Shown: piece after piece, positions 44,219 to 53,122 of the stretch
Position numbering within the stretch: position 1 is the stretch's first letter
Layout: every line of letters begins with the position of its first letter
The notes under the pieces: model-generated
Seen by the model: the letters and a program-made list of their open reading frames with translations, nothing else
Database searches by the model: none
Told to the model about the DNA's origin: nothing
Made by a program: the position numbers and the translations under genes
DNA from: Sediminibacillus terrae
Lineage (GTDB): Bacteria; Bacillota; Bacilli; Bacillales; Amphibacillaceae
Reading direction: 5' to 3'
Assembly (NCBI RefSeq): GCF_009602435.1
Contig: NZ_VZDQ01000024.1
Span: 186,001-250,000, forward strand
DNA: 64,000 bases

Positions 44219-44875
44219 TTATTTTAGCAAATCGACGAATGCGTTGGCGGTCGACACACTCGATTGAGGGTTTTGTCCTGTTACAAGATTGTCGTCAACA
44301 ACCGTATAATCGGAAAATGGTTGTCCCTGTGTAAACGCCGCTCCTTCATTTCTCAAGCTGCTCTCAAGTTTGAATGGAAGCTTATCCATCAATTTCATCT
44401 GCTGTTCCTCTTCATTGGTGAAAGCTGTCATTCGACGGCCATCCGCCAGCTTACGCCCATTGTCAAGCGTTACATTGACCAAACCAGCAGGCCCGTGGCA
44501 CACAGCTCCGATTACTTTATTTTTCGCGGCAAAGTCACTTATTATTTCTTGCAGGGCACTGTTATTCGGAAAATCTTCCATTGTGCCATGACCTCCGGGA
44601 AGAAAAATCCCATCAAAGTCATCCGGATTTTGAGCAGCAAGGTTTTCTGTGTTCTCTAGTAATTTGACCGGTTTTTCCCATTCATCCGGTGCTTCCTCAT
44701 CATAGCTGTTCGGATCGAGTGGAACATTGCCGCCACTTGGACTAGCAACCGTAATGTCGAATCCATTCTTTTCAAAAATGCTATATGGCTCTCCATACTC
44801 GGACAACCAAAGTCCTGTTTGGTGATCTCCCATCTGTTGGGAAGAGGTTACCACCATCAATACTTTTTTACCCAT
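44219..44875 (-). CDS. DJ-1/PfpI family class I glutamine amidotransferase-like protein (Hsp31 type)
   Basis: The 218-residue protein has the nucleophile elbow VCHGPAG with Cys126 and adjacent His127, an oxyanion GGHGT loop near residue 94, and Glu26 in LSEYGEPY. This Hsp31-like arrangement is found in glutathione-independent glyoxalases (class III) and protein deglycases. A role in methylglyoxal or protein damage control is therefore likely. GAAGGAGG precedes the ATG at 44875. It is a single gene ending at two palindromes. The gap 44876-45153 beyond it holds nothing I can identify. Confidence 0.88.
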   Translation of the reverse strand: MGKKVLMVVTSSQQMGDHQTGLWLSEYGEPYSIFEKNGFDITVASPSGGNVPLDPNSYDEEAPDEWEKPVKLLENTENLAAQNPDDFDGIFLPGGHGTMEDFPNNSALQEIISDFAAKNKVIGAVCHGPAGLVNVTLDNGRKLADGRRMTAFTNEEEQQMKLMDKLPFKLESSLRNEGAAFTQGQPFSDYTVVDDNLVTGQNPQSSVSTANAFVDLLK

Positions 44876-45153
44876 GTTTGACGCCTCCTTCGATAAGGCT
44901 TATTCACTTGTGCTATTCCATCTTCCACACAATGTTAAACATCGGGTACTCATGAAGAGCAAGAAGCCAAAAATGATTGTAAAAGAAAAAAAGGGGCAAT
45001 CACCGTATTCAGATCGAGAGGTTTAGGGTTACGTTCTTTGCCAAGAGAAAGATCGACTTAACACCCCAAGGGCAGGCGGTGGAAGTGGACGAAGCTGTTC
45101 CTGCCGATAACGATACACGGCTATTTCATTTTATAGTTTCCCGGACAAAATAA

Positions 45154-45179
45154 GCTGTCGCTTTACGATTCGCGACAGC
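45154..45179 (-). terminator. Terminator of the CatE-like gene
   Basis: GCTGTCGC and GCGACAGC form an 8-bp stem with a 10-nt loop, followed by TTATTTTG on the minus strand. Confidence 0.75.
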
Positions 45180-45186
45180 CAAAGGA

Positions 45187-46005
45187 TTAAGTTCGGAAGC
45201 GATAAAGCACACCAAATGGATCAATAACGCTTCCGTCTGTCCCGATCGAACCCTGGCGGAGGAAGCGGTCAAAATCATTCTGTGCCACTTTTGCTCTTAC
45301 TGAACGTAAGCCGATCATTCCATACTCTGGAAGAGCCGCCCCTTCTCCATGCCAAGTATTTAAGCCAATGTGATGATGATAACCTTCAGCAGCAATAAAC
45401 AACACTTGTGTACCAAGCGAGATAGTTGGAGAAAACCCCAGCTGCCCCACATAAAACTGATGCGCTTTTGGTATAGAGGAGACATGGAAGTGCAAATGGC
45501 CGATTGTGGTCCCCTTCGGAAGCCCGTGCCATTTTTCTGCGGAATGGAGCAGGTTCTGGACTTTTAGCGGATCAGCTGCGACAGGAAGTTCGCCGCCCAG
45601 ACCACGCCATTCACGCTTGTCCCGATCGGCATATACTTCAATACCGATTCCGTCAGGGTCCTCCAAATAGATTGCCTCGCTAAACCCGTGATCCGAGGCA
45701 CCGACAAGTGGGTAGCGCTTCTCTACTATGTGCTGTAAAAAGGAGGCCAGGGAGCTGCGATCGGGGACAAGAATAGCAAAATGATATAGTCCGGCCATGT
45801 TCTTCGACGGCTTGGCCGCATTACTGTCTGCATGTAAACGCAGTAAAACCGTGCTATCCGGTGTTCCGAGAACAGCGGTGTTTCCGTTTGTTTCAAGAAC
45901 GGCAAAACCTAGTGCGTGCTGATAGAATTCGAGAGAACGGACTAGACTGTTTACCGTCAATTCAACTTCTTCCCATTGAAAGGATTGCAAATTATCCTGG
46001 TTCAT
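45187..46005 (-). CDS. VOC family dioxygenase (CatE-like extradiol/glyoxalase fold)
   Basis: The 272-residue protein consists of two vicinal-oxygen-chelate modules, as in B. subtilis CatE (catechol 2,3-dioxygenase). Metal ligand candidates are His in IGHLHFHVSSIP, His in the GYHHHIGLNTW segment and Glu near the end of module 1 (GIGIEVYADRDKREW). CatE-type enzymes open or detoxify catechols and quinones. The gene is divergent from an HxlR regulator, and the 291-bp gap contains AGTAA-type operators. This matches the thiol/quinone-responsive control known for catDE-like genes. Chlorohydrolase-like or uncharacterised VOC activity cannot be excluded. Confidence 0.85.
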   Translation of the reverse strand: MNQDNLQSFQWEEVELTVNSLVRSLEFYQHALGFAVLETNGNTAVLGTPDSTVLLRLHADSNAAKPSKNMAGLYHFAILVPDRSSLASFLQHIVEKRYPLVGASDHGFSEAIYLEDPDGIGIEVYADRDKREWRGLGGELPVAADPLKVQNLLHSAEKWHGLPKGTTIGHLHFHVSSIPKAHQFYVGQLGFSPTISLGTQVLFIAAEGYHHHIGLNTWHGEGAALPEYGMIGLRSVRAKVAQNDFDRFLRQGSIGTDGSVIDPFGVLYRFRT

Positions 46006-46043
46006 ATTTACTATACCTTCTTTTTATGTTATTCTTAATACAG

Positions 46044-46077
46044 TTACTTTTAGTAAGTAAGTGTATATTAGTAATAT
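46044..46077. promoter_or_regulatory. Operator candidates upstream of the CatE-like gene
   Basis: TTACT-ttt-AGTAA (46044-46056) is followed by GTAAG and then the palindrome ATATTA-g-TAATAT (46065-46077). These sit just upstream of the CatE-like start and look like HxlR-family binding sites. Confidence 0.6.
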
Positions 46078-46263
46078 GTTCCCGTCAATCTTTTTTTAAA
46101 GGATGAAACCCCGCAGAGCGGAGCTAAAGAAGGATTACCAGCCACCCGCGAAAAAGTGCAGGACTAAGCATCCCTTGGCACTTGTATGGGCAGGGGGCTC
46201 CATGAACGGTGATCCGTTTATTTTCAGACTTCTTATACTCCCTTTTCTACTGGTGAATAATAA

Positions 46264-46282
46264 GATATATTAGTAAGTAAGG
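46264..46282. promoter_or_regulatory. Second operator copy, before the HxlR gene
   Basis: The segment GATATATTAGTAAGTAAGG repeats TTAGTAAGTAAG from the site near 46050, here ending just before the HxlR ribosome site. Shared sites suggest autoregulation together with control of the divergent gene. Confidence 0.55.
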
Positions 46283-46296
46283 CAGGGGTGATATCG

Positions 46297-46623
46297 ATGC
46301 AAGAGTTATGTCCTCGTTTCGAAAAGGCCATGCAGCTGTTCGGCAAACGCTGGGTGGGACTCATCTTGTTTGAGCTTCTCGATGGGGAAAAACGCTTTTC
46401 CGAAATGGAAGCGGAACTGCCAATCAGTGGCAGACTGCTATCCGACCGTTTAAAAATGCTGGAACAGGAACAAATCGTGGAACGCAATGTGTACTCGGAA
46501 TTTCCTGTCAGGATTGAATACAGGCTTACGGAAAAAGGAAAAGCCATGGAGCCGGTCATAAAGGAAATTAAAACCTGGTCCGAAAACTGGGTGGCTGCAG
46601 ACGAAGTCAACGAAACATTATAA
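46297..46623 (+). CDS. HxlR-type winged-helix transcriptional regulator
   Basis: This 108-residue protein has the HxlR layout: CPRFEKAMQLFGKRWVGLILFELLDG at the start with Cys5, the recognition helix around ISGRLLSDRLKMLEQEQIV, then the wing and a C-terminal dimer helix. The single N-terminal Cys is the residue that senses quinones or disulfide stress in YodB/CatR-type regulators. AGGGGTG before ATG 46297 favours this start over a GTG nine bases earlier. It very likely controls the divergent CatE-like gene and itself through the AGTAA repeats. Confidence 0.9.
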   Translation: MQELCPRFEKAMQLFGKRWVGLILFELLDGEKRFSEMEAELPISGRLLSDRLKMLEQEQIVERNVYSEFPVRIEYRLTEKGKAMEPVIKEIKTWSENWVAADEVNETL

Positions 46624-46635
46624 TAGATGCCATTC

Positions 46636-46663
46636 AGCCGCTTCCTTAGGAGCGGCTTTTTTC
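46636..46663 (+). terminator. Terminator of the HxlR gene
   Basis: AGCCGCT and AGCGGCT form a 7-bp stem with an 8-nt loop, followed by TTTTTCTCC. Confidence 0.85.
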
Positions 46664-46732
46664 TCCGTATATTTGTTCCGGCGCAATGCGCTTTTTCTTA
46701 ATTTTATACACTCTAAAGATGGGGGAACAGAC

Positions 46733-48331
46733 GTGAGCGATCACAGTCAAGAAATTACTAACCAATATTGTCGGCAGATAGATGCCGAGACCCGAAAAAA
46801 ATTCGGTCAGTATTTTACGCCGAGCAGTATTGCCGATGTCATGAAGGCGTGGGTCCTCGGCAACCCCGACTGCAAACAAGTTGTAGATCCTGCGGTAGGT
46901 CTCGGAGAGCTGGTCACCGGTCTGCCCGAAAAGCTGGCTGTCACAGGATATGATATCGACCAGCAGGTTCTTACCTTTGCCCGCCAGCGTCTGCAGGCGG
47001 CTAAAGTGGATGCTGCTCTTTTGGAGCAGGACTTTTTAAAACGGGACTGGAATGAAACCTATCAAGGTATTATATGTAATCCGCCATATATCCGTTTTAA
47101 ACACTATTCCGAAAAACAAGGCTATTTGCAATTATTCAAAGAAAAACTCGGCTTAAAGTTGTCCGGTTTCACCAATATATATGCATTGTTTTTGCTGAAA
47201 GCCATCCATCAATTAGCCCAAGATGGCCGTGCCGCCTTCATCATCCCATCTGATTTTTTAAATGCAGACTATGGCGCGCCGATCAAACAATACTTGCTTC
47301 AACAGCAAAACCTTCATGTTGTCGCTGTCACTAACTTTAAGCAGAACTGGTTCGACCAAGCGGCCACGACGTCCGCTCTCTTCTTTTTCGATAACAGAAG
47401 GCAGACTTCGACTCTCGAATTCATTCAACTCGACGACCAGGAAGGACTGGCGCAGCTGAATGAATACATAACCGCTTTTGGTGAACGGCCGCCCGTCGGC
47501 CGTATATGTAAATATAAAGAGTTGGATTCCCAAGTAAAATGGCGCACGTACTATCAGCCCTCTAGTAAAAGGCAGTACCGCCATGTGAAACCGATTGCTG
47601 AATTTGCCAGGGTGACCCGAGGTATTGCGACAGGTGATAACAAATTTTTTTGTGTATCAGAAACAACCCGCCGGGAATGGCAGCTGGAAAAAGAACACTT
47701 CCTTCCGTGCCTTTCCAAAGCCAACCAAGTGACAGGAAACTTCTTTTTTCCGGAAGACTATGAAGCACTTGTCGGTTCCGGTGCTCCGGTACTCTTGTTG
47801 AATATCCAGGAAAGCGAACCTTCAAGCAAGCAAGCCCGTGCCTATTTGGCACATGGTGAGGCTTCCGGAAGCAGCAAAAGATATCTAACAAAACGCCGGC
47901 GTCCATGGCACAAGAATGAAACAAGGCTGCCCCCGGATATTTTCATATCCACCTTCAGCCGGAATAAAGTGAAATTTATCCGCAACAAAACCGGTGTCAG
48001 GAGTTTGACCTGCTTCCATGGTTTATATATGCATCCGGACTATCGGGGAAAACTGGATTTGTTGATGGCTTATTTCATGACCGGAATTTCACAGGACATA
48101 CTGGAGGAATGCCAGCGTCAGTATGGGAAGGGCCTGAAAAAGCTGGAACCGAATGATATCAATCAGGCCATGGCCGTTGACCTTGATGTAATTACGGAAG
48201 CTGAGGCCGCCGAAATCCAAGCGATTTACCAAAGGATACAGACGGAGCAGCTGCAAAATCCAGAAAGTATGCCTCAAAAGGAGATACAAGAGCTGGAAGA
48301 GATTTTCGAAAGGATTTTGCAAAAACCTTGA
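46733..48331 (+). CDS. N6-adenine DNA methyltransferase (TaqI/Eco57I-like), apparently orphan
   Basis: The 532-residue protein has gamma-class adenine methyltransferase order. GQYFTPSSIADVM (Gly25 to Met37) is motif X; DPAVGLGELV is motif I for SAM binding; NPPY at residues 116-119 is the catalytic motif IV. A long C-terminal region (about 270-532) resembles a TaqI-type target-recognition domain. The start is GTG with a GGGGGAA site; the frame before it is not conserved. There is no restriction enzyme, specificity subunit or other defence gene on either side. It may be an epigenetic or orphan enzyme, or a protective remnant of a restriction system. The recognition site cannot be read from sequence. 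Confidence 0.85.
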   Translation: MSDHSQEITNQYCRQIDAETRKKFGQYFTPSSIADVMKAWVLGNPDCKQVVDPAVGLGELVTGLPEKLAVTGYDIDQQVLTFARQRLQAAKVDAALLEQDFLKRDWNETYQGIICNPPYIRFKHYSEKQGYLQLFKEKLGLKLSGFTNIYALFLLKAIHQLAQDGRAAFIIPSDFLNADYGAPIKQYLLQQQNLHVVAVTNFKQNWFDQAATTSALFFFDNRRQTSTLEFIQLDDQEGLAQLNEYITAFGERPPVGRICKYKELDSQVKWRTYYQPSSKRQYRHVKPIAEFARVTRGIATGDNKFFCVSETTRREWQLEKEHFLPCLSKANQVTGNFFFPEDYEALVGSGAPVLLLNIQESEPSSKQARAYLAHGEASGSSKRYLTKRRRPWHKNETRLPPDIFISTFSRNKVKFIRNKTGVRSLTCFHGLYMHPDYRGKLDLLMAYFMTGISQDILEECQRQYGKGLKKLEPNDINQAMAVDLDVITEAEAAEIQAIYQRIQTEQLQNPESMPQKEIQELEEIFERILQKP

Positions 48332-48410
48332 ACATCCACAAGACTTCTTCCACTCTCTTCCATCCTTTTCCCGGCTGGAAAGTGGCCGAAAAAACATGGC
48401 CACCAAAGCA

Positions 48411-48452
48411 AAACGGAACGAATTCGAACTGCCAACCGAATTCGTTCCGTTT
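48411..48452. terminator. Terminator of the DNA methyltransferase gene
   Basis: AAACGGAACGAATTCG and CGAATTCGTTCCGTTT form a perfect 16-bp stem with a 10-nt loop, followed by CTTACC. Confidence 0.88.
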
Positions 48453-48550
48453 CTTACCTAATAGTCTTTTAAGGCAACGCTTAACCACATACAATGGAAA
48501 GGAAGCTTTACCAGTTAAAATCAGCAAAGCATTATGGAGGGAAAAGAAAT

Positions 48551-49579
48551 ATGAAAAGAGATACTGAATTAAACGACCTCATTGCCGAAACCTGTAATAA
48601 GATGGACTTTTCAGGGGTTGTGTATGTAAAACAAAACGAGCATATATTATCGGACTCGTCCTTCGGCTATGCCGACAGAGCCGAAAAACGCCGAAACACT
48701 TCGGACACCCGCTTTGGAACAGCATCTGGCTGCAAGCTATTTACTGCTATCGGAATTTGCCAACTAGTTGAAAAAGGTTTGTTGAGTTTCGACACTCGTT
48801 TAGTCGACTGCTTGAATATCGATTTCCCACATTTTGATAAAGAGATTACCATCCACCAGCTCTTAACCCACACTTCAGGCATTCCTGACTACTTTGATGA
48901 AGAGAAAATGAATGATTATGAAGAATTGTGGAAGAACTACCCTGTTTATCAAATCCAATCTCTTAAAGACTTTTTGCCTCTCTTTCAATCTGAAAAAATG
49001 AAGTTTGAACCTGGACACAGATTCCATTATAACAATGCAGGCTACATTCTTTTAGGCCTTATCATTGAAGAACAAACAGGAATGCCATTTACAGAATACA
49101 TAGAATCAGAAGTTTTTCACAGGTCCAATATGATCGACTCCGGATATTTTGCATTGGACCAGCTCCCCGAAAATACTGCAGCAGGGTACATCGACAGTGA
49201 CGAGGATAACACTTGGAGAACCAATATTTACTCTATTCCCAAAAAAGGAGGCTCGGATGGAGGCGCATTTGTTACAGCTCCCGATATGATTAAATTATGG
49301 GAGTCATTGTTGGACTCTACCCTCCTAAAAGAAGAAACTACAAAGGTATTGCTCAGTCCCCACATTAAAGTGAACGGGGAAATACATTATGGATACGGTA
49401 TTTGGCTGAACCAAAAGAATGATCAAGTCTACAAATATCACGTAATGGGGTTCGATCCGGGAGTCCGTTTCAGATCCTCCGTATATCCAGATTCTGACTT
49501 GAAGGTCGCAATACCTTCCAATATAGAATCTGACCCTTTTGATATCACTAAAGCAATTGAAGATGCATTGGTGAAATAG
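48551..49579 (+). CDS. Serine hydrolase of the beta-lactamase/class C family
   Basis: The 342-residue protein has the penicillin-binding-protein-like fold. The active-site SxxK is SGCK in FGTASGCKLFTAIG (near residue 58), and the second motif is YNN in HYNNAGYILLG. No signal peptide or membrane segment is evident, so it is probably cytoplasmic, unlike many relatives. Such proteins act as esterases, peptidases or D-amino acid hydrolases. GGAGG ten bases before ATG 48551 supports the start. It sits alone between two terminators. The natural substrate is unknown. Confidence 0.87.
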   Translation: MKRDTELNDLIAETCNKMDFSGVVYVKQNEHILSDSSFGYADRAEKRRNTSDTRFGTASGCKLFTAIGICQLVEKGLLSFDTRLVDCLNIDFPHFDKEITIHQLLTHTSGIPDYFDEEKMNDYEELWKNYPVYQIQSLKDFLPLFQSEKMKFEPGHRFHYNNAGYILLGLIIEEQTGMPFTEYIESEVFHRSNMIDSGYFALDQLPENTAAGYIDSDEDNTWRTNIYSIPKKGGSDGGAFVTAPDMIKLWESLLDSTLLKEETTKVLLSPHIKVNGEIHYGYGIWLNQKNDQVYKYHVMGFDPGVRFRSSVYPDSDLKVAIPSNIESDPFDITKAIEDALVK

Positions 49580-49620
49580 TATCGATTTGGACAATGGTTT
49601 GAATTGGATTTCCGTCTATA

Positions 49621-49652
49621 GGGGGCTTATTCCGGGAATAAGCCTCTTTTTT
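49621..49652 (+). terminator. Terminator of the serine hydrolase gene
   Basis: GGCTTATTCC and GGAATAAGCC form a compact stem followed by TCTTTTTTAT. Confidence 0.85.
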
Positions 49653-49696
49653 ATGATGGCAATGCTGTTCATGTCCGGTTTCCATGCAATGTAAAA

Positions 49697-49733
49697 AAAG
49701 CTGCCGCAAACCTGAGCAAAGGTTGGCAGCAGC
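49697..49733 (-). terminator. Terminator of the acyl-CoA thioesterase gene
   Basis: On the minus strand, GCTGCTGCCAACCTTT pairs with AGGTTTGCGGCAGC with small mismatches and is followed by TTTTTTTAC. Confidence 0.8.
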
Positions 49734-49746
49734 TGTACATCAGCAC

Positions 49747-50280
49747 TTATTTTTCATGTCTCGTATTTTCATTCCAAGGAAAACGAGTACCGAATGTACG
49801 GGCCATTTCTTTGGAATTGCTTCTCCTTTGTTTACGGAGCTCGGCCCGTTTCGGGGCCTCTTCATGTAAAAATTTCTCTTCTTTCGATTCCGGATAGACC
49901 GGCGGCACTGTAACCGGACGGTTATCCGGCCCAATTGCCACCATGGTGACAAATGCTGTTGTGCATACTTTCCGCTCGCCGGTATTCAAGTCCTCTGTTA
50001 CTGCTTTGATAAATACTTCCATCGATGTTTTGTGCGTCCAGGTTACGAAGGCTTCCAAACAAATGGTGTCTCCTTCTTTTACCGGCGCCAGAAAGTCAAC
50101 TGAGTCGGTGGACGCCGTGACAACCGGCTTGCGGGCATGCCTCCTGGCAGCAATTGCTGCCACGTCATCGATATGCGCCATCAGCCTGCCTCCGAACAAT
50201 GTACCATGGCTGTTTGTATCTGGTGGTAAAACATGCGAATTTTTCACTGTCAATGAAGCGACACAAGGTTTTGCTTCCAT
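49747..50280 (-). CDS. Acyl-CoA thioesterase (YkhA-like hotdog)
   Basis: The 177-residue protein is a single hotdog domain of the cytosolic acyl-CoA thioester hydrolase group. The motif NSHGTLFGGRLMAHIDDVAAIAA (near residue 23) holds the catalytic-type Asp, and SVDFLAPVKEGDTI follows. The Lys/Arg-rich tail (about 140-177) is as in B. subtilis YkhA. These enzymes hydrolyse medium- or long-chain acyl-CoA. GTGAGGAA precedes the ATG at 50280. The cardiolipin synthase gene lies just upstream on the same strand, with only 26 bp between them, so the two may be co-transcribed. Confidence 0.9.
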   Translation of the reverse strand: MEAKPCVASLTVKNSHVLPPDTNSHGTLFGGRLMAHIDDVAAIAARRHARKPVVTASTDSVDFLAPVKEGDTICLEAFVTWTHKTSMEVFIKAVTEDLNTGERKVCTTAFVTMVAIGPDNRPVTVPPVYPESKEEKFLHEEAPKRAELRKQRRSNSKEMARTFGTRFPWNENTRHEK

Positions 50281-50306
50281 CGTGATTCCTCACTTTTCTG
50301 TTTAAT

Positions 50307-51764
50307 TTATAGGATTGGCGAAAGAAGTCGGGCAATCGCCTCTTTGATTCGAATCCAAATGGACCGCTGTAAATAAAGCTTATAGGACAACTGACTGGAA
50401 TGCAAAATATCCTCTTTGAACTTTTCTGCTAACTCACCTGCAACTTGGCGGTCATAAAGGAACGCATTGACCTCAAAGTTTAATTTAAAGCTACGCACAT
50501 CGATGTTGGCCGTCCCGATCGAGGCTATTTTTTCATCCACCACAATTGTTTTAGCATGAAGAAAGCCATTCTGATAAATGTAAACATCTGCACCTGCTTT
50601 TAACAAGTCACCGATGTTGGAATAAGTAGCCCAATAGACAAACGGATGGTCCGGTTTATTCGGTATCATGATCCGCACATCGACGCCCGAAAGCACCGCG
50701 ATTTTCAAGGCGTCTGCCAGGCTGTCGTCAGGAATGAAATAGGGAGTTTGGATATAGATATATTCCTTGGCAGACATGATCATTTTGATATAGCCGTTTT
50801 TAATTTGTTCCCATTCCGAATCCGGACCACTGGAAACAATTTGAATTCCCACTTCTCCGGTCGGTTCGGCCGCATAGTACCGTTCTTCATACATAATATC
50901 GTGCCTGGATGCTTGATTCCAGTCCAGAATGAAACGGGTCTGCATGTTCCTGACCGCGTCACCGACGATTTTGAGATGGGTGTCACGCCAATAGCCGAAT
51001 TTTTTGTTGTACCCCAAATACTCGTCGCCGATGTTGAACCCGCCAATATACCCGATTTTGCCGTCAATGATGGCGAGCTTCCGGTGGTTACGGTAGTTGA
51101 TTTTTAAATTGACCTTGGGAATCAACGGTGGAAAAAAGGCCTCGACCTCTGCTCCTGCTGCCTGTATTTTGCGGATATATTTCCTGCTTAATTCCCTTGA
51201 GCCCATGTCATCATAAAGAATCCGCACCTGGACGCCTTGTTTGGCCTTTTTGATCAATGCATCGGCCAACAATTCTCCAAGCCGGTCTGCCCGGAGGATA
51301 TAATACAACAGATGAATATGGTCCTCTGCTTCTTCGATGTCCTGAAGCAGGGAGTGGAATTTTTTCTGGCCGTCCGTAAAAATCTCGACACGGTTATCCT
51401 GAGTAAGGATGGCATCATCATTGCGTAAATGTAAGTAAAATAAGTCCTTATAAGGGATAAGACTCTCATCCTTAAATTGAAAGCTCCCCTCTTCCAACGC
51501 TCGCATTTGTGCCTGGACGGCCGTTTTGACACCAAGTCTGCTTTTGGTATCCCAAGTGAAGATTTTCTTATTGCTAAGCTTGCGGCCAAAGATTAAATAA
51601 AGAATGAAACCGGCAATCGGTATAAACAACAGCACCATCAGCCATGCCCAGGTAGAAGAAGCATCCCTTCGTTCTAAAAAGACAATAGCCAGTGCGAGCA
51701 GTATGTTGAAAACCAAAATCGATCCAATGATATAAGGAAACACGATCATGATATCGATCATCAT
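50307..51764 (-). CDS. cls: Cardiolipin synthase (ClsA type)
   Basis: The 485-residue protein has two N-terminal membrane helices (residues about 5-60) and two phospholipase-D motifs: HRKLAIIDGKIGYIGGFNIGDEY near residue 210 and HAKTIVVDEKIASIGTANIDVRSF near 395. It joins two phosphatidylglycerol molecules to make cardiolipin, a lipid that often rises in salt stress. GGAGGGGGGGAG precedes ATG 51764; a second ATG follows at once, and an upstream ATG is unsupported. The thioesterase gene is 26 bp downstream. The gap 51765-52050 upstream shows no gene. Confidence 0.93.
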   Translation of the reverse strand: MMIDIMIVFPYIIGSILVFNILLALAIVFLERRDASSTWAWLMVLLFIPIAGFILYLIFGRKLSNKKIFTWDTKSRLGVKTAVQAQMRALEEGSFQFKDESLIPYKDLFYLHLRNDDAILTQDNRVEIFTDGQKKFHSLLQDIEEAEDHIHLLYYILRADRLGELLADALIKKAKQGVQVRILYDDMGSRELSRKYIRKIQAAGAEVEAFFPPLIPKVNLKINYRNHRKLAIIDGKIGYIGGFNIGDEYLGYNKKFGYWRDTHLKIVGDAVRNMQTRFILDWNQASRHDIMYEERYYAAEPTGEVGIQIVSSGPDSEWEQIKNGYIKMIMSAKEYIYIQTPYFIPDDSLADALKIAVLSGVDVRIMIPNKPDHPFVYWATYSNIGDLLKAGADVYIYQNGFLHAKTIVVDEKIASIGTANIDVRSFKLNFEVNAFLYDRQVAGELAEKFKEDILHSSQLSYKLYLQRSIWIRIKEAIARLLSPIL

Positions 51765-52050
51765 GTTTCTCCCCCCCTCCGCCATTATGTAGAAAGCCCG
51801 GTGTGAAAGAACGATTCGCCAGTCGATAAGGGCATCAGCAGTGTAATTATACTCTTCTCTCCGTATTTTTCCAAAAACTATTTTTTAAAAAGCCAGGTCC
51901 CCACTGCACAGAACTTTGATCAATCTAAAATAATTGATTTTTTGACTCAAGGATTCTAAACTTACTCTATTCACTTTGCTTCTGATTCCCTATAGCTGAG
52001 TAAAACAAGAAAGGAATCAACAGAAATTTAAAGAAAAAGAGGTTGACGCA

Positions 52051-52968
52051 ATGGAAAATAACGAATTCAAAGCAGGCGTCCTTTTTACGGCCGCTGCTTA
52101 TATCTTATGGGGCTTCCTGCCGATATACTGGAAACTCGTGCAAAATGTCCCTGCCGGCGAAATTCTTGCCCACCGGATTGTTTGGTCCTTTGTCTTCATG
52201 GCCTTGTTATTATCCTTATTAAAAAAATGGAGACCGTTCATCCGGGAATGCAGACAAATAATCCGGGATAAGCAAAGGCTGATCGGAATTACGCTAGCCT
52301 CTATTGTCATCAGCATCAATTGGCTGGTGTTCATCTGGGCCGTCAACAGTGACCATGTTGTACAGGCAAGTCTCGGGTACTATATTAATCCGTTGATAAG
52401 CATTATTCTCGGGATGGTTGTGCTCAAAGAAAAACTGACGAAGTGGCAGCTGATTTCCTTTTTACTGGCAGCGGCGGGTGTCGTGAACTTGACGATCAGC
52501 TTTGGTGTTTTTCCGTGGGTTTCCATCCTGCTGGCTCTGTCCTTCGGATTGTATGGTTTGTTGAAAAAAACCGTCGCTATCAGTGCGATGTTCGGACTGG
52601 CGATCGAGACACTGATCGTCACACCGATCGCTCTGATTTATTTGCTCAGCCGACAAACTGATGGCGGAGCCGCCCCGGAAATTTTCACTTCCACCACTGG
52701 ACTGCTTATATTAAGCGGCGTAGCGACAGCTGTGCCATTGTTGTTGTTCGCTAGTGGCGCGCAGCGGATTCCCCTTTCCATGGTTGGTTTCCTGCAATAC
52801 TTCGCTCCGACGCTGATGCTGTTTATCGGTGTATTTCTATACGGGGAAACCTTTACCCATGCACACCTGGTCTCTTTCACATGTATCTGGGCAGCCCTTG
52901 CTATATATACTGTCTCCCGGACCAAATGGTTTCATCATTTGGAGTCCAGATTCTCGCGAAGTTATTAG
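52051..52968 (+). CDS. rarD: RarD-type EamA family transporter
   Basis: The 305-residue protein has ten transmembrane helices of the DMT/EamA superfamily with the RarD marks. These are the N-terminal FTAAAYILWGFLPIYWKLVQNVPAGEILAHRIVWS, then NWLVFIWAVNSDHVVQASLGYYINPL near residue 90 and GFLQYFAPTLMLFIGVFLYGE near 250. RarD-like proteins are named for chloramphenicol-related phenotypes; the natural substrate is unknown. AAAGAGG is nine bases before the ATG. It is a single gene. Confidence 0.9.
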   Translation: MENNEFKAGVLFTAAAYILWGFLPIYWKLVQNVPAGEILAHRIVWSFVFMALLLSLLKKWRPFIRECRQIIRDKQRLIGITLASIVISINWLVFIWAVNSDHVVQASLGYYINPLISIILGMVVLKEKLTKWQLISFLLAAAGVVNLTISFGVFPWVSILLALSFGLYGLLKKTVAISAMFGLAIETLIVTPIALIYLLSRQTDGGAAPEIFTSTTGLLILSGVATAVPLLLFASGAQRIPLSMVGFLQYFAPTLMLFIGVFLYGETFTHAHLVSFTCIWAALAIYTVSRTKWFHHLESRFSRSY

Positions 52969-53122
52969 GACTCCTTATCAGGCTTTCCCTAAACTGGTTC
53001 CTTTTACCCTTTTTTCTAGTAGGAGCGGATAGCCGGTCTGCCAAAAGTGGAATTGGCCAGTATAGTTTTCCTGCCATTCGCAAAATATATCCTTGCATGA
53101 TTATATAGCAAGGAGTGAAAAG

